64,000 nucleotides of DNA from Hirudo medicinalis (taxonomy: Eukaryota > Annelida > Clitellata > Hirudinida > Hirudinidae). Below are positions 1-12,100 of this stretch, in pieces (positions within the stretch are counted from its first letter, which is position 1; every line of letters begins with the position of its first letter). The stretch is taken from NCBI GenBank assembly GCA_011800805.1, contig MPNW01000790.1, forward strand, positions 2,961 to 66,960, read 5' to 3'. The translations under genes were made by a program, and so were the position numbers. A model generated the notes under the pieces. That model was not told where the DNA came from, did not search any database, and worked only from the letters and a program-made list of their open reading frames with translations.

Positions 1-976
1 CGACTAGAAAGTGTGGCCATGTCCCGAAAGACATTCAGTCATTCATTTTATCAAACTTCTAGATTCTCCCAATAAGTCAACTTTTCAGCTTCACTTTTTA
101 TGATAACATACTTATCGTTCCATAGGGGCCGTCCATAAATTACGTCAACAAAATAGGGGAGGGAGGAGATTAAGATTAATTAACGTCAACAGCGTTATTT
201 TGGGCAAGTGCCAGTAATTTTTAGGGGCCGCTCAGGTTTTAAAATATTGAGATTTTACAATAATGACCTTTTTTGCTTTTCATTCACAAAATTGTCTGGT
301 TTATCAGTTCAACAAAATGATGGAAATGATTAATCCGGTTATTACGCCTATTTATTACAATAGAAGAACTTTTGACATTTCCCATGAGAAGATGATAGAA
401 GCTGACTTTAAAAAAATCGACAATAATATTCAGTTTAACAATTATTTTATTGATTTTCAAAATAAAATATTCACAAATCCAAAATGTTACAGGTACAAAT
501 TAAAAATTGTAAAACAAAACATATTTTACGGCGGGGATTGTCAGTTTTTTTTTTACATAATTTTGATAGGAAGAAGTTAGAATTTAGAAGTTCGACAGTT
601 TTTGACATGGGGGAGGGGATCAAAAATTACCTTAAATTTGTTGACGTTGTTGTAATTAATGGACGACCCCATAGTCACAAATAGCACGAAACCCAGTACC
701 TAATAACTTCCAATTTTGTAAATGACAAACAATCCAGACGGATAATCGATTGCATAATTGTTAATCAGTGAAGATTTCTCTCCCATTTCTTCACATTGAA
801 TTTGGTGAAATTTTGCAACAGAAAGGAAGACAAACTGCTTTAATTTTAAATAAAGTTTTTGCAACGATTAATTACTGTGTAATAACAGACATTTTGTCAG
901 CTCAGAAGAAAATAAACATCAGTTAAAGTTCTTTTCAGACTTCGAAAAATCAGTTCTCACTCATCAGGCCGAGGTT
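1..976. other. Non-coding stretch, no gene seen
   Basis: AT-rich sequence with only short chance ORFs. No domain, RNA gene or clear transposon was recognised. The stretch includes the 3' flank of the minus-strand ORF that ends at 977. Confidence 0.6.
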
Positions 977-1549
977 TCAAACCTCATTCAAATCCAGAAT
1001 TAGTGGAAGAGCTGCCTCCGCTGATCTCAAATCTTCGCTTCTCATCCAAATTTTACCATCTCTATAGATTCTGACCAGGCAATGTGGCTCCTCAAACTGA
1101 ATTTCTGCATACTTTGATCCATCTCCAAGGATGACATTGTCATTACTTTGGGCAACACGTTCTATATGGACGTCCTGTAAAAGATGGCTTTTAGAATAGA
1201 TGATCGATTCATCGAACTCTGTTGATTCCATGGAGGTCATTGAAGTCTGGATTCCTCGGCTTTGCAGGAGTAACAGAACCTTTACCGCTGCGCGTTTTGC
1301 TGTTTCAAAACTTCGCGCTTTGGAAATCTGCACAGTTCCATCCCCGCTGATGATGCATGTCAATTCATCCATACCGAACTTCAATTTCCACACTGCTTGT
1401 TGTTCTTCCACATTGTAATTGCAATCCTCAACATCTCTCAAGCTAAAAGTGTCAATGCTTAAACAGGGACGAAACATGAAGCTCATCGAATCAATCTCAA
1501 AATTGATTGTCAAGATGTCCATTCTTTCGAGAGTAGGTTCCTCCGCCAT
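977..1549 (-). CDS. Divergent TBP / TBP-like-factor (TLF)-type protein, intronless
   Basis: 190-codon single-exon ORF. I chose ATG 1549 (MAEEPTLERM) because the upstream in-frame extension begins only with TTG. Two saddle-like repeats can be aligned by eye with the TATA-binding protein fold. In repeat 1, a start MDILTIN and FMFRPCLSIDTFSL recall the TLF (TBPL1/TRF2) start; NYN follows, then a strand IISGDGTVQISKARS and the helix KRAAVKVLLLLQSRGI. This parallels the TBP order strand, SGK, GAKS, AARK helix, QKLGF. In repeat 2, CLVRIYRDGKIWMRSEDL and AALPLILDL parallel the TBP C-terminal repeat. The length is close to TLF (about 186 aa). The phenylalanines that kink DNA in TBP are not evident, so if it is a TBP paralogue its DNA contact has probably changed. 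The lack of introns, beside intron-rich genes, suggests a retrocopy. The family is an inference; an unrelated TBP-fold protein is possible. Confidence 0.55.
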   Translation of the reverse strand: MAEEPTLERMDILTINFEIDSMSFMFRPCLSIDTFSLRDVEDCNYNVEEQQAVWKLKFGMDELTCIISGDGTVQISKARSFETAKRAAVKVLLLLQSRGIQTSMTSMESTEFDESIIYSKSHLLQDVHIERVAQSNDNVILGDGSKYAEIQFEEPHCLVRIYRDGKIWMRSEDLRSAEAALPLILDLNEV

Positions 1550-1690
1550 CGTTCCAACAACAAATAAAACTGAAAGATTCTTAAGCAAATGTTTTAAGAT
1601 GTTCTCGAGTCTGCAGTCCTTTCCACAAAAATCTTTACACTCAATAACCTTGGTTTAATCATGTGCTCATCAGCCAAAGATATTCCTCGA

Positions 1691-1727
1691 ATTCCATTGG
1701 TCAGCTCAATTTCATTACCTTATAAGG
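1691..1727 (-). promoter_or_regulatory. CCAAT box plus perfect CArG box upstream of the TBP-like ORF
   Basis: CCTTATAAGG at 1718-1727 is a perfect CArG box (CC, six A/T, GG), the serum-response-factor type of site. ATTGG at 1696-1700 reads CCAAT on the minus strand. Both lie 150-180 bp upstream of the minus-strand ATG at 1549, a sensible promoter distance. Promoter function is inferred from position only. Confidence 0.35.
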
Positions 1728-1812
1728 TATTGCAAATATCATTACCTTATTTGGAAGTCCTGATGGCAATTAGTTTCAGAATTCATAAGCAATGTTTGCG
1801 CGCACCACGGCC

Positions 1813-2060
1813 ACACACCCCTGTGGCGTAACGGTTAGTGTTCCTGCCTGGTCCGATGAATGTCCTGGTTCGACTCCCAGCGAAAAAGCGGGAGCTGTTC
1901 CTTATCGGTCCTCTCGACCACCCGGCTCTTTACGAATATTCGCCGGATGGTTTCATTAATTGCTTTTTCTGATTATTGAAGAAACCAGGGATTTATTTAA
2001 CGCCCAGAATTCTGAGGACATCCATCCAATAACTGCAATGAGGGGCGTACACTTTTAAAC
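1813..2060 (+). repeat. tRNA-derived SINE-like element
   Basis: The 5' part resembles a degenerate tRNA with pol III promoter boxes: an A-box-like TGGCGTAACGGTTAG near 1822 and a B-box-like GGTTCGACTCC near 1867. The acceptor ends do not pair, so it is not a functional tRNA. A non-tRNA body rich in CCCGGCTC-like sequence follows. The 3' limit is a guess. Confidence 0.45.
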
Positions 2061-2889
2061 GAATAAATTAGTTTAATTTGGTCGTCGAAAAGCGTGCAAA
2101 ATAAAAGGTTACATACGCAAGTAAGTCAAATCAGTAGAAGGTTTGGGAGATGCAACCCGTGGGGACCTTAGTTTCCCCATTGACCAATGCCTGGAGGAAA
2201 CCAAAGGGAGGCCTAAAATTCTTTACTTTCAACTTCAGATTCGACAGGAATCAGAAGCAGCTCCCTCAGAAGCACTTTCTGTCAGACATTTACGCAGCAC
2301 TCATCCCGAGGGCTTGTCGAAAAGAAGGTTTCTGAACGACACTTACGACTGTCGCCATTACCGCCGCATGCTCCAAAGCAACCCTCCGAGCCAACTTGCA
2401 ATCCCGACAGCAATCATGATTCGATAATAATTAAAGCCAATTTAACAACCTTAACAGTTATAGTCATCAGCTTCAAGTAATTTCAACTGAGCCGATCATA
2501 TCATATTTCAGCAGATGAAATCCAACCCTGTGGTTGGTCGAGAGGAACTCAAAAACACGACAAACGAATTTATTTCCAGACCTCAATTCAAATCTGAGGC
2601 AATCTGGTGACAGCCTCAAACAAGAGAATATTGAAGAAGAGAACAAGTGACTTTGAATCTCATGCATTCCATGCGTTAATATCATTGCGAACCTCCTCAA
2701 CACCACCTGGCTTGGTGTAGTCGCACGAGGGGTTCTCGAATCACCATCATCATCATCGTCGTCGTCGTCGTCGTCGTCGGGAGGACATCAGCGAGTTCCT
2801 GAAACTGCTACTCTTACGGCAATTTCCTAGCGGAATACACCTAACTGACAATAACATATAGAAGCAACAAGTTCCAGCAGACTCGAGAG
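2061..2889. other. Intergenic region and PDE8 3' untranslated region
   Basis: No coding exon was recognised. A minus-strand AATAAA (TTTATT at 2569-2574) lies about 320 bp after the PDE8 stop codon and is a candidate polyadenylation signal. A short CAT/CGT microsatellite lies at about 2741-2780. Confidence 0.5.
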
Positions 2890-5800
2890 TCAAAAGTCCT
2901 GTGTAATGCAGAGTTCTTGGTCCTTCCAGAACTGATAGTTGTCCCGAAGAATTACTTTCATCTCCGGAAGGCTGCAGAAATCTGAGGAGGAATGAGATTT
3001 CGTATTTTCCAGGTCACTTATAAGTTTTAAAATCAGATTTTTATATTATAATTTTTCATGGCTTTCGTCTAACTTGAGACGTGTCTTGCAATCATTGTGT
3101 GCCAATGCATTACTTTCTCACGACTTGTGAGGTGTCGCAAGTCGGGTTCTGAATGCGTCACAACTCAAGCATCAAAATGCAACAATAAAAACGATATTTT
3201 TGACACTAATATTTATCGTATTGAAGATAATATTTATCGTATTGAATGCTCCTTCAGATTAAATGTCAACTATTTTTATCAGAATTTTTATTAAAAAAAT
3301 TATGTCAGTCCATACATACATTATTCATCTATGAATGCATATTCATAGATATTCCTCTGAATGGCATTGGGCTATATATATGTATTTAATTAATATTATA
3401 TATAATTATTATATGTATTATATATATATATATATAATTAAACAACAACTCACTTGTCCAGGACTCGTACATGTCGTTAATGAACAGATCGACAAAACTC
3501 GTCTGAGACTTTGGAACATTGCAGGACTTACTGTCAAACACTGGCATGACAACGGGCAGACCCCTGGACTTCTCTTCGTCGGTCTTCAAACAAAATGGAA
3601 TCGAATCAAACTTTACTGATTCAGCACTTAAAATCTGGATTGTTTAGGATGATGAATATGAACTTAGTAGTACTTTTAGAATTTTAGCTTAAAAATTGTT
3701 ATATAAGTCTCAGTTTCCATTGAGACAAATTATTCACAGAACAGACTTTAATTTGGTTTAGAAATCCGTCGTGCACAAAGAGCACCAAAATACTGATTCG
3801 GATCTCATTAAAACCACATTCGGCTGCAAATGAAACCCTTTCCCACCTGGTCGCAATATTCTTTGGCAATGCGAACCGCCCACTCCTTGCACAGGTAGAG
3901 AGGGCGCGCAGGGTTCGACACGTCTGCACATTTGATGAGCATCCTTTTGACGAGGATCTTGTTCTCCACGGTGGCCAGTTTCAACAAGGCATCCTGCAAT
4001 GTCATCGTCCTGTTTGTCATTCATTCATGACATTTGAGGTTATTGGTACATCTATTAGTGGCCAATTGCTAATGAATGTGCAACTTGACTGCAAATTCTG
4101 GTGATCCTTGGTGAATTTTAGATATTTTCTACAAAAATATTGGAATTAACCAGAAAATAATTGGAATTTGGGGTGGGAGAGATGCAACAAGAGAATTAAT
4201 TGTGCTGTTATTTAAAAAAACTGCCATCACATCAAACATTCATTGGTTATTAAAATTGTTGCTGTTAGACGAACCTCACATCTCCTGTACGAATTACGAC
4301 TTAAGCCATTCCAAGATACAAACAATCAACCTCATGACATGTCGTTCATTGGGGCATGACTTTGTATAATGAGGCTTTTAAGATGCAATTACTGAAGTTT
4401 AATTCCCACGAAATCGAATTGCTTTCATCAACGGAAACATCGGACAATCAGGAGAATTATCACTTAAAAGAATGAAACAAGAAGGACCGAAATGACGTGT
4501 GGACAAATAGGGAGCCCATTCAAAAGATGAGATATCATCCAAGCCAGCAACCATTGTTTGGCTGTCTCCTTCATCAATCATTAGCTTTCCAATCCCTTAG
4601 CACCAAGTTCTGAATCCAGATTACGTCGAAAAGGAATGCAGAAATGGCCGAAGAAATCGAGAGAATACAAATTCCCACGAACCACGACAAACGCGACCAG
4701 GATGTGACGCAAACTCTTTAATACGATAAATGTTGGTCTCTCGTTGAAACGCAAATTAGCATCGAATCCTGGCATACCCATGCAAAAAGTTGGCAAAGAG
4801 ATTTAAAAAAAAAACCAGTAAAAGGCAAAAAATCTCTCACGTTGCATCCTGGCGATTCACAGACGGAGGCTTGGTTGACGACGCTGACGAACCTGTTGAG
4901 GTGCTCGAAGTGCTTCGTCATTTCCGTGGCCAGCACCATGTCGATGACCTGCTGCCTCAGCAGTTTGAAGTCTTCTCTGTTTGAGGAGACAAAAATTTAA
5001 AAAAGATAAAAGAACAAAACGAACATCCATTAAAAACTGAAATTCAGAAAAATAAGAACAACTCAATGGAGGTCGAGCGGGTCGAACCAAAACAAAAGAA
5101 GTATTCTCAAGAACAAGCTGTTCCAAGAAGAGGAGTCCGTGAAGGGATTTTAAGATTAAAAACCTCGAAATGTTTTTGAAAATGTTCGTTTCCTCGTTCT
5201 TCAGGGTGAGTCTGAAGGCCAGAGACACGTGGTGACTCTCCAGGACTGCCCTGAAAACAGCAAATCATCAAATCATCAACAAATTGGTCAACATACTGTT
5301 CAACTTTATAGAATACTCAAATATTTAACAATAATATAAATTGTGTTACAACCTAAAATTACGATCATAGAATTGTTCTGGCACGGCGACCGATGCAATG
5401 TAATGTGATTGTTGCAACGATGAGCTTTAGAATCTTAAACTGCACGAGGACCCGAAAGAAAGACTTTCAAAGACTTGAATTTAAGAGTCAACGCCCGGAA
5501 AGTTTGGCTTCCACGAATCTCCAGATGAGAAGAAATATCATGTGGTTTACGCTCACACCAAGAAACAGGACAATTAATAATTTTCCATCCTTGTAAGTTT
5601 TTCCTAACAAGGGGCAGACTTTCAGAAGTTTCTAAAAGCAAACGAGAAAGCCGACATTCACAAAGACGATCGGAACCACGAATACCTGCCGACGAAGCCA
5701 GTCATCGCCATGATCGAGTGCAGTGGCAATGATGATATCGATGATTCGGTATTAATGAAGTCGATGACGCTCACAGGTCGTTGTAGAGGAAGGCCAAATC

Positions 5801-6606
5801 AGCATTCGAGTTGACGAGGAATGAGTTGGTCTTGCCCGGATGATCGAGGTCGTGAATCACCGCTGCTATGAGGCAGGCCACCTCGTCGATGTGGTCAAAT
5901 ATTGCCTGCACAAATTAAGATGTTGAAAGTCCAAGTGTGCTTTCTAGTTTAAAAGTAAAAACATTTTAAGAATGACATCATGTTTAAGATTAAACATCAT
6001 TATCAACATTTCATTACTCTCAGATTCTCTATTATTGCTTTGACAAGATCATTAAATAGCTCTGAGCCATTTGGATGGTGCCTCTCAAACAATGAAAGAG
6101 GTCTGAAATCCTGAGATGAGGTTTGAAAGAATGTATAAAGAAAGCGTAAAAGAAGAATGCGAGAATGTTATATTACTTCTTGGCCAATGATCCAATGTCA
6201 TGCCACGACGTGTTTAAACCACTATTACATCTTAAATCAAAGTTTTTCTGCGGCATTGCCGACATCTGTATTTTTCCATTCCCCACCAGGGCTCAGATTT
6301 AGTAACTATCTCCCTCTACAAGGGCTGTCTTTCCAAGTGATAGCATCATCACAAAAAGGCATTCTTTTAAGAAATAAAGGCGACCCGACCTTGATCTGTT
6401 CGCAGGACAGAAAGTAGGCAGAGGCATGCATGACGTCGGCAGCATGGGTGGAGTTGTGGTAGGGGTTGGTTTGGTGGTAGTTGCTCTCGATCATCTGAAG
6501 CCACAAGGCCAGGATGGACTCCTCAACTTGGAGGAAGTCGGTCACCTCAAACCTCTGGAACGTTCTCATGGCCAGGTGGAAGAGAGGTCTGTAAAAAATA
6601 AAATAA

Positions 6607-6645
<39 letters not shown>

Positions 6646-7604
6646 TCCTTCATATATAATAATAATGTTATTATTTGATATGTTTGCATTTATAATTGCA
6701 ATGTAATGACATTTTAGAAACGTCTCACAACACTCAGTAATTGACACATTGATACTTCCCATCGACTGTAATTATTATGCAAGTAGATGAAGCTGTGAGC
6801 ACGAGGGTATGACGACATGACGCAGACAAAAAAAAACAACAACAACATTGTGACAAAACTCTGAGGCGAGAACTCATAATCTATGATCAGCTCAATGTAA
6901 TGGAATGGTTGGCTTTCCGTTGGATTGTCGTCATCTTCGACAATCTTTTTTCAGCTTAGCAAACATCGATGAAAAACTGAAGCATTCGCAGAGACGATGT
7001 CGTCTGCAATTGTCGGGCAGTTGCCGTCACATTTCAATCAACAAAGTACAAAGAGGCTCATCGTTGCTCAACTAAATTCTGGATGAAGGCTCGTAAAACC
7101 AGACAGAAAGTTCATTTTGAACCAAATAATAACCGCCACCTGCTGCCAAACAAGTGGGAAGCAAGGAGAACACGGCTCGGATGATCGACTGAACCACCTG
7201 ACTGAGACTGACTTTGGTTTTAAATTTTCAAAAGAGCAACTATAAAAATAAAACAACAACAACAACAACAATAATAATAATAATAACAATACTGCATACA
7301 ATTATCCATTTTATTGTAGAATAAATACAAACATTCATGAATTGCAACTTAAAATGAAGTCACCATTGCATCCACCTGCCAACAATCTCAGAGTAAAATC
7401 CTGGGTTGGAAAATATTCAGACATGAAAAGAAACCGAGAAGAGAATCGGCTTAAAATGCAGAACAATGGCGTTCCGATGTTTGCAAATGATTTCAATTAA
7501 ATCCCTGGCAACTCTTAAAACCAACAATTCCAGGAGGTTTCTATTCCTCTTCGAGTGAAATTTTGGTGGACAACATTTCCTACTCCTCCTCCTCCTCCTC
7601 CTCC

Positions 7605-7643
<39 letters not shown>

Positions 7644-8984
7644 CCATAAATTTTAAAAGTCACCACCACCATCATGAACTATATCATTAGTAGCTAAAAG
7701 CTAAAATTTTTAAGAGCTGCCACATGGTTTTCAGCTGAGATACAAACTCAGTGTGGCTTCATTCCATGGCATCTCTCGTTTGCTTTGTCAACAGCAATTT
7801 AAAAATTCACTCAAAACACAGGTAGGAGTCAGAACTACTAACAACTGATAACTAATAATCTGGACTGCTCAACTTAACTTTAACAATATTCAATTTGGAA
7901 TAATTTTAATCTCAGAGATCGATCAACTATGGAATAAATGTAAACTTTAATAATATAATTTATAAAAATGCTCAAGACTTTGTCAACATTTGATCTCCTG
8001 GAGGGAGGAATGCAATCACCCCCTGCTGTTGATTATGCTGCATGATGTTGTTTCACAATTAAAGATTAACTGTGAAAAAACAAGATTTAACCAAGAAATT
8101 GAGAAAAGCACTTTGAAATGTATTTTTGAAATCTTTTCAAAAACCTCCTCGCAGTTCGTCCGGAGCCGATCTCGAACGACTTCAAAATGTGAATTCGAGA
8201 AAGAATTTTTTTTGGCAAATGTCTAAACTCGGCAGGATAGTAGGCTTTGTAAACAAAACAAAACTAACTACTAATAAATAAGTACAAATAACTAATAACT
8301 AACTACTAATAACCAATTACTAATAACTAATAACTAACCACTAACAACTAATAACTAAGTACTAATTACTAATAACTCATATCTCACAATAAGAAATAAA
8401 GTACGACGAGCAAATAAAGGATCCAAACAACTTACAAAGTCAAAAACTCGCACGTAACATTAAAACCGACAACAACACCGAACACTGCTGTTCGACTATG
8501 AAATGGTCTGAAGTTTGAAGTTCCTTTTGGACGTATGCCGCTAGGATCAAACTCTGATTGGTTCATTCATTCATCATTACGCCTGGCCATAAATATTCGT
8601 GTCAGTTGCTTTATTATGAAATTAAATGCTAACAACTAATGGCAATAACTCATCCCTTTGCAACACAATCCCATGGATGCAACTTTGAGCATCTAACAAT
8701 TAGAAGGTGTTGCAAAGACACTTAAAGCAAGTAATGAATAATCAAGTTATGAATAATCAAGTTATGAATAATTAAGCAATGAATAAACAGAAGTTAATTA
8801 CTTTTTGTGGGTGAGCCTCTCGAGACCAATAATATCGAAATCCCAGTTCTCTTCCAGCTCCAACAACTCTTCAATCTCCGGGAATAAAGCGCCCTGAGAG
8901 TGGTTGACTGAGTGGAAGGCTGGAATGAAAAATGGAGGTGCTATTGATGGTGATGGTGATGATGATGATGGTGGTGGTGGTGAT

Positions 8985-9065
<81 letters not shown>

Positions 9066-9110
9066 CAATGTCATCNGAGTCTCTAGCTCTCGTCAGTGCT
9101 CGTGTGGCAT

Positions 9111-9196
<86 letters not shown>

Positions 9197-12100
9197 CAAT
9201 GCTGATAATATTGTGAGAAAGTTAATGAAATGGTCAGGATTATGATGATGACTTCCACCTGAGACTTTACAATCCACCACCACCATCACCATCGTCATCA
9301 TCATCATGCTGATGCATCACTGCTGCCATGTTGTTAAATTACCAATCCAAGCAAACTCTTTCCATCTCAAATGCTCCATCAGGAAATTGCATCTCCTTCC
9401 AATTTAAAAAGTGCAACAACATGCAACAACAACAACAACAACAACAAAACCAACAACAACAACAACAACAGCAGGTGATTTTGAACTGACATGATTTTGG
9501 CAGGAGAGGCTGGTCTGAAGAATATGAAGGCCTCTTCCCCAGCGACACCTGGTGTAAAAAATTCAAGACTTTCAATCATTCAACGAAGGAGTTAGGAGCA
9601 GTTCATTGATCATTGTTTGAAAACATTTTTAAACAAATTCAATTATTTTTATGATTTTAAATAATTAAGATTTAGAAATATTTTAATTTATACTTAAAAA
9701 TTAATTATATTAAATAATAACTTAATAATAAAATAACATTAAATAATACATTAAATATATTAAATTAATATTTAGAAATATTAATATTTAAGATTATCAA
9801 ACAAAATTTAAGAAGACAAGAATAATAACCCTCCTGTTGTTCCATTCGTCCTTGTCTCTCTGAAAAGATTGAAAGAAACAAAATGGTGACGTGTCAACGC
9901 GTTTGAACAAAAATGCAAAAGTACGTTCGGCTTTTTAAGGAACTGAAGACATTGAATGAAACTCAGTTACAGCATGTGGTCGAACAAAATGCTCGACGAC
10001 GTGTAATGAAATTACATGTTAGCGACGACCATTGGACGACAGGCATGGAAATCGATGACCGATGACAAATTTGAAGCAACAAATGGTCACAAACAGCTGG
10101 GGCACAAGAGGATGCAAAAGTAGGAGGAGCACAGAAGACCAATGGACACACCCCTAATATCGACAGCAACCAACCGTCATGAGGCCTCCGACCAGCTCGC
10201 AGGTGAACTTGTCACCTCTGACTCTCTCGGTGAAGTAGGGTGCGTACAATTCACTGGACCGTAACACGTCGAGGATGTTGTTCAGCGAGTCAGACACGTC
10301 GTCGGAGCATGCATCTTGCAGAGTCGTTATCATGTTTATGACCTGAAAGAGTCAATGAGTGAGTGAGTGAGTGAGTGAGTGAGTGAGTGAGTGAGTGAAT
10401 GAATGAGGGAGTGAACTTTCACATGGTCAACAACAGAGCTCTTTTTCATAGAATAGTTGCGGCCATAAGTCTGCAACGACAAAGGCTTCTTTTCAATGTC
10501 AGTTTTTAGGGAGCAGATTTCAGTCTTTTCAATAACTCAATAAATCTTTACAAGCATCTTGTAAATGTTGCTCTGCTATTGACTCAGAATTCACATGCGA
10601 ACACCACTTTTTGTCTTCAGAGAGCAACATTCGCTTCTTCATTGCATCATTCTGGAGTCAAAAGTCACACAAAATGGTGATGAGTTTCTTTATCTTAATC
10701 CTCCACAACATCATCAGCATCAATGCTATTGATGATTTCCTTCTGTTTTTTACCTGGAGTTACCTCGGGATGATGATGATGATGATGACTGTCAATGTTG
10801 ACAGCACAAAATGATAGATTATTCTCACATCACATTGCGACAAATGATTCAAACATTAACAAATATACAATGCAATATTAATAAATATAATAATATTATA
10901 TAATATAATATTATATTATATTATATTATAATAATATAATTATTATATAGTTAATTATATAATATAGTAAAATAAAAATAGTAAAAATAATAATATAAAA
11001 TAATATATAAAATAATAATAGTAAAAATTATAATAAAATATAATAATATTATATAATATATAATATATATATATAATATATATTATATAATTTATTATAT
11101 TATATAATAATATTGTATTATTATTTATTAAAAACTAACAATAATAATAGCACAAAGATTATTTCAAATGGAAGTAGTCACAAGTCAGAAATGAGAATGC
11201 ATAAAATATAAAAAGCATCACAAATTCACATGCACGTCCGAGGGCAACCCGTCAACAATTTTTTTGAAAAGCTTAAAATTCACCTGCTAATAAAGTATGG
11301 ACAGATTCAGGTGAAAAGATATTCAAATTGTGCAGGTGCAAACAGAGAATGAGTACAGGTGAGAGAGAGCGCGAGAGCAATGGAAAAATAACGAACCTTG
11401 GTTATCGGGGCTTCGATGGTCATGGAGGGGAGTCTGATGACTGACTCCTTCCTGGCTTTCACTTTCATTTCGTTGGCTGAGGTGACAAAAACAGCATGAG
11501 AAATGTTGATTCTAGTTGTGTGAGGCTACAATTTGGTTCCCATACAAAAACAAAACACAAAATTCTGCACACAAAACAGCAGCGATGGTTAATTAAAATA
11601 TTTAATTAATAAACCGGCAAAATGTCATTGCAATCACATTCCTATTTAGCGAGTCCTCACGAAATTACATCCTCGTGACGTCGTGCTCGCGGAATGCATT
11701 CTCATTTTGATCGGTTATGCATGATTCCCAGAACCAACAAAAGTATTCGAATTAAGTTCAAAGTCTTTTAATTATTTGATTCCCTAAAATAAAAACTTAT
11801 TTTGAATTTAATTCCTCAGTTATTTGATCATCATCCTGCCTTTGTAAGTAATTATTGGTAATTATTAAATTTAGATAATAAGAATAATTAGATAAAGTAG
11901 ATAAATTACTTAGTTAAGCAATTTAGCTATTTATTTGACTTCTGTCCTCACTGCCACTGAGTCCGTCAAAACCTCAACATGCAACGACACTTACGTGATC
12001 CGAACGAATGGCTACATTTCAAACACGTCCAACGACCGAGTAAAGCAAGATTTTCAATAGTGTAAACATGACAATAATTACGAAATAATGGAAATTACAA

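Noticed and set aside
8871..9307. Poly-Asp, poly-Met, poly-His and poly-Ser ORFs over ATG repeats (also at 23000-23285, 24812-25195, 37108-37595, 38042-38330)
   Set aside because: They are translations of trinucleotide repeats in all frames, with no unique coding sequence.
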